In this document: in pieces, positions 41,601-51,500 of the stretch
How the letters are laid out: each line of letters starts with the position of its first letter
Position numbering within the stretch: the stretch's first letter is position 1
Assembly (NCBI GenBank): GCA_023231475.1
Contig: JALJEE010000252.1
Location: 1 to 64,000 of the forward strand
Reading direction: 5' to 3'
Origin: Seison nebaliae
Taxonomy: Eukaryota > Rotifera > Pararotatoria > Seisonacea > Seisonidae
Length of the DNA: 64,000 nucleotides
Notes under the pieces: generated by a model
The model's database searches: none
What the model was told of the DNA's origin: nothing
What the model saw: only the letters and a program-made list of their open reading frames with translations
Position numbers and translations under genes: made by a program

Positions 41601-44600
41601 CATTTTTCTATGAAATTTCGAAACAATTCGAGAAAGATTTCCAAGTAATTCAAAGGTCGAAACCAGTGGAAATTGGTGAGAAATATGCGTATTCGAAACC
41701 GATGAGTGTTCCTGTTATTCCGATTACCATCAGTACTGATGATAGGGATACGAGAATTATTCAAAATATTCCGTCATCACCGAGAAAACCGTTAAGCTCA
41801 TTAATTAGTAGTAGCGAAGAAGACGATATGATGGATATGTTTACATTTAAAGATCGATTCTTATCTTTGAAATTGGAGAATGAGGTTTTTGGAGATTTTA
41901 ATAATTTCAATTTTAATCAATTCATTAATACGAGAAAGAACGACAACAATAATCGTACTTATTGTTCCATCAAATTATTATTCAATTTAGAAAATGAAAA
42001 AATTTCTCTATTCACTTCATCCAGTCCCATTGATACGATGCCGTTATTTCAGAAATTAGACAAGGAATTATCACTTCAATCCACTTCCAATCTCTATACG
42101 ATTGCCAGCAATAACTTACAAGAAATAATTCAAGGATTTATTAACGAATATAATGATAAACAATTATATGAACAGAATCTTCAAAGTTATTATCGGAATT
42201 TAATCGAACATATCAGTCGAAAGATCAATTCTTCAAAACCGTCAGATATCCTTCATTATTGTCAACGATTCCTCCAAAATAAAACATCAAATGATGAATG
42301 GAATAATGCTCCACAACGACCATTCTTCGTTTCGGAATATGTGACGAATATTCACATTCATCATGTTCATAATATGACAACTTCCCAAATTTGGTTGTTA
42401 CAGAAAGCGTTGTTCAATTTGAGGAAATTAATCATAAAAAATTGTGGAAATATCGAAACATTACCAATCCATTCTGAAACGATAGAAATTTTAAGAATCG
42501 GTTATTTGTTCGATTGTAAACAAGTTGTCATATCGAATTGTCAAAAATTACGTTATTGTTATTACGATATCGAAATGAGTGAATGTCGAGTATTGATTAT
42601 TGATAATACGCCAAATTTACAGAAATTGTTAATCGACGGAAATAAAGGAGTTCTCAAACAAATCAAATTATTGGGCAATTTCCAATTGAAATTATTGGAA
42701 ATGAGAAATTGTCATGGAATTCAATCGAACGATTTTATTCATTTCATTCTGGTGCCAGTTATGCAAGAATTGAAAGCATTACGATTAGGAGCATTAAAGA
42801 ATAATACTTTAACAATCAATGAAAAGAATGAATGTTCGATGGATAAACAAAAATCTTTAAATAATTTGGAATATTTCCAATTATTAGAAGATTGTAATTT
42901 GATTACGATCGAAATATTCAATGCGATTCGAATCAGTCGATTTCTTATAAATAATTGTAAACATTTGAAAACGATTCGATTGAGAAGTCGGGGTCACATT
43001 TGCTACTGTCAAATAATCAGTTGTCCCGAATTAGATATGATCGACATCAGTTGTGATTCGATCGATTATTTCCAAATCAATAGTTACAATGATTCGTTAA
43101 TAAATAAACAGTTCAACTTATTAATCAATTGTCTGGGATCGGCAGGAATTATTCGAATATTCTATTGTGAAGTTCAACATCTTCAAATCGCTTCCAAATC
43201 GATAACCGTTCTTGCTCTCATCGATTGTGAATTCAATTCGAATATTTTAAGGAAATTAACTTCTGGGAATAAGACTTCGTTCTTGGCTGATACGGAAACA
43301 TTTTCGATATTTTCAAAGAACGAAAGTAATCTTAATCGAAATGAGCCGAATCTCATTAATCGAAGTTTAACTGAGAAGTATCATACAAGTTCGATTCTAG
43401 CACGAAAGAGTAATGATAATAAAAGAAGAAATTTCAATTCAATGTTTCGAAAACCATCGGAAACAAAAGTCAATACGAGTAAAACGAATATTAATAATAG
43501 TAATAATTCGCAGAATAGTTTTACTCATTTATCGTCGTTACCAAATGTGAGTGGAGAGATTTGTCAGAATATTCGACATTTATGTATCGAAAGTTGTTTC
43601 GGCGACTGGAAACATATCACTTTACGAAATTTAACAAATTTAAAATATTTAAACTTACGAAATAGTCGTGTCGCTCATGGAATCTACATATCACATTGTT
43701 CCAACTTAAGAGCAGTTAATTTGAGTGATTGTACTCTCTTGTCATATCTGTGTGTTAATGGAGAAACATATCGATTCCGTAAGACTAGTAACACCAACTT
43801 ATCGGACGAACGGAAATATAGTGTTTCTTCCTATTTATCCAAATCGGAAAAATCGCAAGATAGGTCGGGATCTCAATGCTCTTCTCAATATAATACTCCG
43901 AAGAATGATGGAAATTTATCACATTATCACGATCATGTTGAGACAGTAAAAGCGGCAAATACAACTAATATTCAACGATCACAAAGTTCGAAAAGTACAA
44001 ATCGAATTGTCCCAATACCGGAATTACCCAAGAAATGCAGTACTCCAGCGAGCACTCGTCAAATGATTAATGATAATAATTGGTATTCAGCAGCAGCTCG
44101 TCGTGCATCTCAAGCTCTTTCACTCACCATGTTATCCACATCAAGTAATGAGAAACAAATGATTCAGAAGAAGAATACCGCTCCATTCAGTAAGAATAGT
44201 TTGACGAACACTTATAAAAAGTTTTCAGTATTCGCTAGAAATATAACAGATGAAACATTTTGGAATCCTTCTGAAATATCGAGTGCATCCTCAAAGAATT
44301 TAATATCCAGAAATTGTTCATTATCCATTGATGAAACGATTGAAGAACATAAAATTTCTAGTGGTGAGAAAGAACGAGATTCGGGATTCCTTTCACCGTT
44401 TTATGTTGAAGGAAGAAACGGTCGTGTTCAATTATTAAAAAGAGCTTCATATATTACCGTCAGTTACGATGATGAGTCATCGAATGATTTTTTGAATAAT
44501 TGTGTCGATAAGGAACAAGAGAATACGAATGATTATAAAAAGGATTCGACAACATCATTGAAAGCGTTGGTGATTGTACCACCATGGGAAAAAGAATGTT

Positions 44601-44650
44601 TATGGTCTCATCACCCAACCCCTCAAAAATTTGATGCCTCAATTATCTAA
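38684..44650 (+). CDS. Very large intronless F-box protein with leucine-rich-like C-terminal half
   Basis: A single frame of 1988 residues. The N-terminal 480 residues are low-complexity (runs of Thr near 18-35, Asn near 76-83, many Ser/Asn) with basic patches. An F-box lies at about 488-535 (LPEKILIKIFSQL, then YALVCRKWRRILATTPNLWRHL), the Skp1-binding module of SCF ubiquitin ligases. A Cys-rich patch (CPTCETTNCAIGC) occurs near 790. From about 1245 to 1700 irregular leucine-rich-like units repeat (LRKLIIKNCGNIETL, VVISNCQKLRYC, LKYLNLRNSR), a likely substrate-binding solenoid. The tail is disordered. Loose likeness to FBXO38-type proteins is not enough to name it. The lack of any intron across 6 kb is unusual beside its intron-rich neighbours. 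Confidence 0.8.
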   Translation: MGKKSRHQHFLSNINLTATTTTTLSSSQTTTTTTTAAALSTLFLINNSMAVGKDFSTRNKLTVSNYSININKNKNNNNNNNNKSNLIPNDLEGSVYGNGMTNMMDDTDLSCGDTAGNVDNECSSTLIDYWYHKISEYDNMILNAHSTNLPEINTVDKDLSVTPNISYDSKISNEQCPTGNPHSLSSLSNPSVNLSAEDEKKNSITSRSKLALRFPIKKWRNRGKSANPSSATDGDSNQEEKYNKFGGIDLNKNTTHKAQPTLFIQNKTPLTSSTIPIRHDTPNVIEKKAKFKLIGRVIQKLQHHQPISDINKNKNNNPEITSKDRTHSDINLSITQHYSTTDSLNTNNTTGLLPSDNSSNFQNLSVGMKRSNFQLASTYNNARNKVNEDFDLNRSTSSHFFHSPSTDDGNVATMATRDNEVAKASPVKTKSKNRRLLETINDAYKKINISGTSSKFRSTQQSMDDRTESNVDYQSEVDLHQIDEPPSNINALPEKILIKIFSQLRIIDDELPRYALVCRKWRRILATTPNLWRHLILKKECSKLTRKHLSKRAKKSIFDEKNLNCRYIDHILRYDKCMTDSRIIVEDSTPINHDEEQAQQPTNNSSFMNSFLHLTVDPFTKNKRRSNAPIGGDITPRESFKRNTLTEQSFLQHINLDIFSDEISSRGVRSQYQTSIYSPEMRRRLKLISYVIRVYGKHIFTIRWLDETVINETIVFYIFKFCTSLQRLHLPCVWSAKMLHLMITSQKSDNEVDIPLTHHRRTQFHSINQSGSSNSLFCFTFVPKIQCPTCETTNCAIGCPVRLKKMIRQNYLIENQCEVREETAENVNLSLSPSSGHSEYSNNLTPDSIHKSFNLIHHQRLHATAKQVFRKKLFDSKSSSIFSSTFCSTDNPRPSMNSIEYSLPKTLRRILIRGHFLFSDTELLLLGKKFETLQHVTLASCYKLTWRGLKSFLHISSLFEFESICRTKNEELSFFYEISKQFEKDFQVIQRSKPVEIGEKYAYSKPMSVPVIPITISTDDRDTRIIQNIPSSPRKPLSSLISSSEEDDMMDMFTFKDRFLSLKLENEVFGDFNNFNFNQFINTRKNDNNNRTYCSIKLLFNLENEKISLFTSSSPIDTMPLFQKLDKELSLQSTSNLYTIASNNLQEIIQGFINEYNDKQLYEQNLQSYYRNLIEHISRKINSSKPSDILHYCQRFLQNKTSNDEWNNAPQRPFFVSEYVTNIHIHHVHNMTTSQIWLLQKALFNLRKLIIKNCGNIETLPIHSETIEILRIGYLFDCKQVVISNCQKLRYCYYDIEMSECRVLIIDNTPNLQKLLIDGNKGVLKQIKLLGNFQLKLLEMRNCHGIQSNDFIHFILVPVMQELKALRLGALKNNTLTINEKNECSMDKQKSLNNLEYFQLLEDCNLITIEIFNAIRISRFLINNCKHLKTIRLRSRGHICYCQIISCPELDMIDISCDSIDYFQINSYNDSLINKQFNLLINCLGSAGIIRIFYCEVQHLQIASKSITVLALIDCEFNSNILRKLTSGNKTSFLADTETFSIFSKNESNLNRNEPNLINRSLTEKYHTSSILARKSNDNKRRNFNSMFRKPSETKVNTSKTNINNSNNSQNSFTHLSSLPNVSGEICQNIRHLCIESCFGDWKHITLRNLTNLKYLNLRNSRVAHGIYISHCSNLRAVNLSDCTLLSYLCVNGETYRFRKTSNTNLSDERKYSVSSYLSKSEKSQDRSGSQCSSQYNTPKNDGNLSHYHDHVETVKAANTTNIQRSQSSKSTNRIVPIPELPKKCSTPASTRQMINDNNWYSAAARRASQALSLTMLSTSSNEKQMIQKKNTAPFSKNSLTNTYKKFSVFARNITDETFWNPSEISSASSKNLISRNCSLSIDETIEEHKISSGEKERDSGFLSPFYVEGRNGRVQLLKRASYITVSYDDESSNDFLNNCVDKEQENTNDYKKDSTTSLKALVIVPPWEKECLWSHHPTPQKFDASII

Positions 44651-44810
44651 TGGAAATTGATGAGAGATGAAACGTTTAATTATCAGAAAATTGTTCGATT
44701 TAACGAATCTCTGAAAAGTGAATGTACCGGTGTTTATTTGAAGAGTTTAAGTTTAAAAAATTCTCTTTCATCATCTTCTCGTCTCATTTTTTTGGATAAA
44801 ATGTTTCACA

Positions 44811-44816
44811 AATAAA
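44811..44816 (+). terminator. Candidate poly(A) signal of the F-box gene
   Basis: AATAAA lies 161 bases after the F-box gene's stop codon, following a T-rich stretch. Confidence 0.5.
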
Positions 44817-45320
44817 ATCCGAATGTTCGTTTTAGTTTACGTTAGTGGAAGCAATTCTTTCTTCTCGAGTTCATTCCCTTTCATTAGTTTGATTTTGTTC
44901 TACGTATATATAATAATATAATTATACGTACATAATATAATCGATTCTTATTTAATTTTATAAGAGTACTAGAAGATATTTGAAAATTCGACTTCTTGAA
45001 CTTGTTTTGAAGGAAATTAAGTTAAGTAAATACATTAATGTTGATGGTATTGTTCAATAATTCAAATTGGATGTAGAGTGTTGTGAAGAATAATCGATAA
45101 AAAAATAAAGTTCTATGCATTTTTCTCGAACGTCCTTCGAGAAAACTAATAAAAACTTTTAAATATTTCCGATAAGAAAACAATCTTTTTATGCAGCGCT
45201 AATGTACCATATCGGAAATGGAGAAAGGTCAGTCAAACTAAACTTCATATTAACAAAAGAGATTATTGGGTGAGTTTTTGTGAGAGAATATATATTTCAT
45301 TCCATTTATGAGTTTAATTC
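44817..45320. other. Short intergenic region
   Basis: AT-rich spacer of about 500 bases between the F-box gene and the 172-residue orphan. No further feature seen. Confidence 0.4.
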
Positions 45321-45839
45321 ATGGAGAACCGAAGTAATTCCCATTATACTTATTATGAGAAAGACAAACAATTTAAGAAAAGACAGTTCGTTCAAACAAA
45401 CGACTCCGGTCAAATTATTTATGTGCACACTAGTACGTCAACAACTGAAATCGATCTTGGTAAAATTATTGGAAGAAAGAAGAAAGTTCTGTCAAGAAGA
45501 AATTTCATTCCAATGCGATCAAGTGGTGACAAGCCGTATAGAGTTGTTGAACAAATTCCAAATTATTTCAGTAGATATCGACCAGCTTTGTTCCATAGAA
45601 ATTTCTCCAGCTTAGTTCCGTTTGAAGTGAAACAAAAACAATTAATTAAGAATGATCCAATGCACCAACATCGACAAAACTCTTATATAAGTCAAACCGA
45701 AACTTTCAACTTGGAGAATGAACTTTCGAAAATTGAGGTTAAATCACTTGATTCATGGCGTCCAAAATCTCCATTAAAACCATCATTTAAATATTTTAAT
45801 AATACTCATCGGAAACATCCTATGTTGAATGGTCTTTAA
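45321..45839 (+). CDS. Orphan protein, 172 residues
   Basis: One open frame from an ATG. A different-frame reading from 45280 overlaps it but has less gene-like composition. The protein is basic and hydrophilic, rich in Lys, Arg, Ser and aromatic residues (RYRPALFHRNFSS, DSWRPKSPLKPSFKYF), with no signal peptide or membrane helix. No family is recognised. The proline/serine/lysine-rich tail suggests a disordered or nucleic-acid- or cytoskeleton-binding protein, but this is guesswork. It has the same orientation as the flanking F-box and 494-residue genes. Confidence 0.5.
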   Translation: MENRSNSHYTYYEKDKQFKKRQFVQTNDSGQIIYVHTSTSTTEIDLGKIIGRKKKVLSRRNFIPMRSSGDKPYRVVEQIPNYFSRYRPALFHRNFSSLVPFEVKQKQLIKNDPMHQHRQNSYISQTETFNLENELSKIEVKSLDSWRPKSPLKPSFKYFNNTHRKHPMLNGL

Positions 45840-46278
45840 TATTTCATTGAACCTCTTACTAATTTCATTTAGTGAAAGTAAATATTATGTGTTAATTATT
45901 CTTATAAAAATTGTTATTATTATAAATTCTTAATAATAAGAATAAAAAAATTATTATTATTTATTAATTAGAATTCTCTTCGTGATAAACCTGAAAAAAA
46001 AAGAGAAAAATTATTGTTTTCCCTGGTGTCAATGAAATGTCGTAATTGATCGAGGGAATCGCGGTCGATTTGTAGCTAAGAAGTGGAATCGTATGTGGAA
46101 ATAAAATATTTGAAACTAATAAGAGAAATGTTTCGAGATAACCCATAATATCTGATACTGTATGTGCAAATGGAATGGGTGTGAATATTCAAAATGGTTT
46201 CCAAATTGTCTGTCTCCCAAAACTAATAACTACCAATATGTATAATACCATAATATTCTTGAATACTGCCTAAAAATG
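45840..46278. other. Spacer before the minisatellite
   Basis: AT-rich. Diverged single copies of the minisatellite unit (CCAAATTGTCTGTCTCCC near 46201) suggest the array once reached further left. Confidence 0.4.
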
Positions 46279-46480
46279 GTCTCCGAATTGTCTAGTCTCC
46301 TAATTGTACATCTCCGAATTGTCTAGTCTCCGAATTGTCGGCCTTCGAATTGTCTAGTCTTCGAATTAGCAAGTTTCCGAATTGCCTAGTTTCCGGATTG
46401 TCGGCCTCCGAATTGTCTAGTCTCCGAATTAGCAAGTTTCCGAATTGTCGACTCTCCGAATTGTATGTCTCCCGGTTTTT
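46279..46480. repeat. Minisatellite with a ~16 bp unit and a ~64 bp higher-order period
   Basis: About twelve units of the form TCTCCGAATTGTCTAG. Within them, unit endings recur in a fixed order (CGGC, CTAG, AGCAAG, CTAG or CGAC), so a four-unit block of about 63 bases starting near 46332 is repeated next door near 46393 with few changes. The array ends about 100 bases before the ATG of the next gene. It also leaves one frame open by chance, giving a repeated peptide (LSSLRISKFPNC) that I do not call a gene. Confidence 0.85.
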
Positions 46481-46580
46481 GCAATTATATTTAGTTAGAC
46501 AAAGAACAAGAATAATAATTAAATAAATTATTTCATCAATTTTTAATTTGATTGACTTTCATTTTAGTTTTGTTATACTA

Positions 46581-48062
46581 ATGGAAAACATTATTGAATT
46601 GCCTTACCACAGCATGGAATTGAAGGTTAATATTCTTTATGATATCGGGAATGAAACGGGATTAGAAATTTGTGGATTCGTAAACATAGTAACTTTAGGA
46701 GTTTGTTTAACAAATTCAATATTCTCCCAAATTATATCTTCGGAATTGTTAATGAGTAAGGTGACAAATCTTATGACTAAAAACGGAACTTTAATAAGAC
46801 AATTAGTGAAAGCTGTTGAAGAAGATCCGAACGCATATTGCATCCATCCACATGAATTAGTCGGAACTGGGGATTTATTACGGCACAATTTAATTGAAGC
46901 GACAAAAGGACGAGAATGCGATTACCGATATGGATTAGCAGGGGAATATTATTTATTAAAACATTATTTCCAACTACTGTCAACGAGACAAATGAGAATA
47001 AATAAGACGCACAATAGTAAACGAGCCTTCGGTGAAATGGAAACTAGTTGTGCACAAAATATAAGGAAAACGAAATTGATAAGTACTCGAATATCTTCAT
47101 TGAACCTAATTCTTAAGGATCTGTTTGATTCAATACATTTCCAAAGCACGATGTTCGATTTAGATATTAAGGAAATGGCTGTCTATCATTCCGAGATTAA
47201 CTTTCTGAGTATAGAACAAAAAATGCCTCATCCTCATTTCCATCAATATTCCACACTCTCTTCCAATTTATTCACGTTTTTAAACGAATATGCTTATGAA
47301 CACTTAAAAAGACGATTTTTCTATCATAAGTCATCTGCACCGGATCATATAATGATCGATTACGGAATGGAATATTTGAAATACGAACTTCATCCTAAAA
47401 CTTTCGGATCTTTTTATGCATTTTTAGACACGTACAATTTGGCAAGAATGCGAGGTAGTCCATTTCTTCAATATTCATTTGATGACGTGATGTTAGCTTA
47501 TGGAAGTGTTGGTTGGATGTTGCCTAAAGACTTCTCTCCGAACTTTGTACGACAGAAATTCGTTGTAGAGTTTCACAACTATATCTTTGATGTTAAAAGT
47601 ATTTCGTTCATCTTATTAAAGCATTATGAAATATCCTTAAGAATGGTTAAACAACATAACTTCCAATACTATATGTCGAACCAAAATAAATATGTTGGTA
47701 CCGAATTTGTAGAAAGTCCATATATAAAAACTTGCTACAGTAACCTCTATTACATGTTGATGGACTACATGGTGAATGTGACAAAATATTCTGATATGGA
47801 CATTTTAAGCAACATATTAGGGAATGAAATTATGAGTAATCTACAAGAAATTTGTAGATATGAATATCGGTACTTCTCTTCGATGACATCGCCCGGAGAT
47901 CAAGAATGTCATTATTTCACAGTTGCTCGAAGGAATAACAAATGGATAATTATACATGATTCCTTCATTTCAGAGATTTTAGATTTTACTCTTTTTTATA
48001 AAGCATTCAAATTCGAACATGTTGTTTCAATCTGGTTGGATAAGGTGAATTACAAAGTCTGA
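46581..48062 (+). CDS. Orphan protein, 493 residues, weak F-box-like start
   Basis: The first ATG in the frame is at 46581; an in-frame upstream extension has no ATG. The N-terminus (ENIIELPYHSMELKVNILYD) has the leucine-proline and hydrophobic spacing seen at the start of many F-boxes, but the rest of the motif is not convincing. The body is rich in Tyr, Phe, His and Met and alternates hydrophobic and polar residues (FYAFLDTYNLARMRG, YMLMDYMVNVTKYS), suggesting an all-helical fold. There is no signal peptide and no catalytic motif that I recognise. A poly(A) signal directly follows. It may belong to a lineage-specific family. The length makes a real gene likely. Confidence 0.65.
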   Translation: MENIIELPYHSMELKVNILYDIGNETGLEICGFVNIVTLGVCLTNSIFSQIISSELLMSKVTNLMTKNGTLIRQLVKAVEEDPNAYCIHPHELVGTGDLLRHNLIEATKGRECDYRYGLAGEYYLLKHYFQLLSTRQMRINKTHNSKRAFGEMETSCAQNIRKTKLISTRISSLNLILKDLFDSIHFQSTMFDLDIKEMAVYHSEINFLSIEQKMPHPHFHQYSTLSSNLFTFLNEYAYEHLKRRFFYHKSSAPDHIMIDYGMEYLKYELHPKTFGSFYAFLDTYNLARMRGSPFLQYSFDDVMLAYGSVGWMLPKDFSPNFVRQKFVVEFHNYIFDVKSISFILLKHYEISLRMVKQHNFQYYMSNQNKYVGTEFVESPYIKTCYSNLYYMLMDYMVNVTKYSDMDILSNILGNEIMSNLQEICRYEYRYFSSMTSPGDQECHYFTVARRNNKWIIIHDSFISEILDFTLFYKAFKFEHVVSIWLDKVNYKV

Positions 48063-48068
48063 ATATAA

Positions 48069-48074
48069 AATAAA
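48069..48074 (+). terminator. Candidate poly(A) signal of the 493-residue orphan
   Basis: AATAAA begins 7 bases after the stop codon. Confidence 0.5.
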
Positions 48075-48593
48075 TGTTATGTGAACGACTTCAAAATATC
48101 ATCCTTCAAATATTACATTTTATTCATTATCAGAGATTCTTATACATTAAAATAAGATGTTTTAAAACATCAATTGTCCCAGTATTTTAGATAGTAATAG
48201 AAAACTTTAAAAAAATCCAATCAAAAACCATAGTTTTAAGGGTTAAGTAATCTAATAGATTTATTTTTAGTAACGAGTAAATCACAAAGACATTAACATT
48301 GTATCTGAATGTATAGTTGAGACGGTATCTGACGAAATGAGATATACATAAGAAAAGATCAATATTAATGTACAAGAATAAGAATGAAAGGAATGAGTAT
48401 GTTTCTGATACAACTGAATATGATGAAGAATGAGTAAATGGGCGAAGAAAGTAAAAGACACGAAAGAAGAAGAAATTATGAAAATTTCGTGATAAATTTT
48501 CTTTTTCTACTCTAAATAAAAAGTAATTAAGGAAATTATTCCATTGATGATTATTTGAAATTATGGACATCTATCAACTAGTCGTAGGAATGG
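48075..48593. other. Gap between convergent genes
   Basis: About 520 bases holding the 3' ends of the 493-residue orphan and the CEP152-like gene. There is a Phe/Tyr-rich minus-strand frame with no family likeness, which I do not call. Confidence 0.4.
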
Positions 48594-51500
48594 TTATTTG
48601 AATGTTTGCTTAATATATTTGGCACGCAATGCTGATGTTCGATTAGTACGATTCGTCATTGGGGTGGCATTACGTGAAAGGTTTTCCTCTGACAGATTGC
48701 TACATTGAATTAGTTGTCTGGAGGAGTTGGGTAGTGGAAGAGGAAAATGACGTAAATAATTGGAACCACGAACGATATTATGTTGATTGATTTTCAATGA
48801 TGATGTTGGAAGTGAATTTTTCATTGACATTTTCTTCTTATCAATTGGTGTTTCGATAAGATTCTCTTGACGGATCGTAATCGGTCGAGGATCTTTCGAC
48901 AAATCAATTCTCGAATCTTTTAGCAAACGATCTTTTGTCGATGAATTATTATTCGATTTCTGACGTTCACGAGATAGATTTCGTTGTTTCTCTCGAATCT
49001 CAAGATAAGAATCTAAAGGTCGATAATTTGAATTATCGTTCGCTCGTCGAGCTGAATAATTGGCGTTTGTAGTTACTTGAACATTCAAATGATCATGTTT
49101 ATGTGCACTTTCTGATCGATTTCTCTTTTGTTGATGATGATTATGATGGTTTTTCGATTGGTTATCTTGAGTATTATCATCAGTTGATTTCTCATCGTTA
49201 CCTCTTAAATCGATCCAATTATAAATACGATTTTTTGATCGTCCTAATCTATGAGTATTATCCACATTCTTATCAATATTATGAGAATAATATTCATTCT
49301 TATTATTCTGATGATGATGTTGATGATAATCTTTAGACTTTTTCGTTGTCGGTGATGATTTTAAACAATCATAATTATTGTTGTGTGTCGATTTCAATGA
49401 ATTCTTCCGACCTAAACTACTCGATTCATTTCTTTGTTTGGACAGCAAATCTACACTATTGATCAATTGCAATGATTCATCACTATATTTTGATAAATGC
49501 TCATCAACAAATTCATTCGTGTCTTTCCTCAATTGTTGAAATTCGTTAAAAACTTCTTTTTTCCCCGAAAATTTAACATAACGATCTGTCGAATCATTTC
49601 TTGTTCGTTGAAGAGTAAAGAAGTTCATTGACTTTGTTAAATTGTTTCCATTCTCGGAATTGTCGTCATCGAATGTTAATTTTGTTGGAATGGTGTCGGA
49701 GTCTTTAGAAAACGATCGTCGATGATGTCTTCCTAATGATGATGTTCCCGAATTCTTCTTCGACATAATAATCGACAATCTCTTTTCCAAATTAATTTCT
49801 AATTCTCCTAAAATCTTTTCCAAGATAGACGAAGATCTACACATGAGAAATAATAAAAATGGATTTGAAGAAGAATTGAAGAAATTTGAAAATTTAACAT
49901 ATTGAATTTGAGGAAAGTATTTGTCAAATTCTTCCTCACAATATCCAACGTCATTTTCAGTAACTGAACTTTTCCTTCTTCGGTTAAACGTCGAACAAGT
50001 CCAGCTGCTCTTGCTGATGTTTCTTGGACGTGAGCTAATACTTCGGCTGGAATTGAGAATGAAAAGACGAAAATAATGAGGAAAATGAAAACCTTTAATC
50101 TTATTGAGAGTATGAAAATGTTCTTTCTCTTTAGAAATCAATTCTTTCACTAACGGAGTCTCGTTGGATGTGATGGAATAATTATCAAAATATTGTTTTG
50201 TATATTGAATGAATTCTTCAAAATCGAAACGATTATTTGATAAACGTTTCTCTTGTAACGACTTATTAGTAGCGGCTTTCTTCGCATAATCGATGAATGC
50301 TTTCGTATAAATTTCATGAATCTGATTAATCTGTTTTCGGTGAATTGTTATTAATTCTTTTCTACGACTCTCTTGAATTCCCAAATTGTCATCAACACTT
50401 TGTAATTGCATCGTCTTTATTTTTGTTTCATATTTCCTCGTTGTTTCCGATAACATCTCTTCAGCTTGTTGTAATTGTTCATTCATAAATTGTTCTTTCG
50501 TTTGGAAAAGTGAAATGAGATTATCATTCTCTAATTTCAATTTAGTTATTTGAAGTTCGTTATCAGCTATCGTATCATACAATTCATAATAACGTTGGAG
50601 AAGACGATTTTCCTCGTTATCAACATTTGTTGCCAATTCGAGAATTTGTCGATCTTCTTTTGAATTCAACGGTTTATCTGCCAACAATTGAATGAGATGT
50701 TTCGACGGAGAAATATATTCAGTAGACGTTGATGAATTCAATGTGAGATGATTCGGATTTAATGATGAAGATGAGATATTATAATTGTTGTTGTTGTTAT
50801 TGTTGTTGGAAGACAAGAGAGTGGATGATGATAATGTTCGATGTTTTCCATCAAATTTCCTTTGAAGATCTTCATACATTAATTTAATTTTTTTCAATTC
50901 TTTCGTCAACTCGCAAATTTGATTCATTTGATCTTTCTGTTGAGTGGTCTGATAAGCGACTAGTCCCTTCAAATATTTATAATGGGTATCTACATAAAAC
51001 TTCTTTGCAGTTGGACTACAAGAATCATATCCGATTCTTTCGATTTGATTATTCATTAAATGACGATCTTGCATCATCGGAGTATCGGGAACATCATCAT
51101 CTTCATCGTTATCTTCATCCTGATTCTTCTCTTGATTTTCATCTACTGTTGTCTTGTTGGGACAATTATAGAAATTATAATAATCATAATTCACTCTCAA
51201 CTCTGACGAATTCATTCGTTTCATCTTCTCCTTATTTCTACTAAACAATGAATCTGATTGATTTGTCGAATTTGATATTTCACTTTGTATTGACGATTCT
51301 CTTGACATTCTTTCTCGATTTAATGAAGAATTGGAAGAAGCCACCGATCGATCCTCCTCAAATCGACGACATCTCCTCTTCAAATTTTTCACTTCATTCA
51401 AATGTAATTTCTCTTTGTCCACATACTCTTTCTGCATATTCCTCAATCGTTTTCTCAGATCAATCACCACATTATCATCCATTGATTGAGTCCAACTATC

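Noticed and set aside
46335-46526. Plus-strand frame with repeated LSSLRISKFPNC
   Set aside because: It arises from the minisatellite; there is no independent coding evidence.
48187-48570. Minus-strand frame of 127 codons rich in Phe and Tyr
   Set aside because: It has AT-rich composition and no family likeness, and it lies in the 3' flank between convergent genes.
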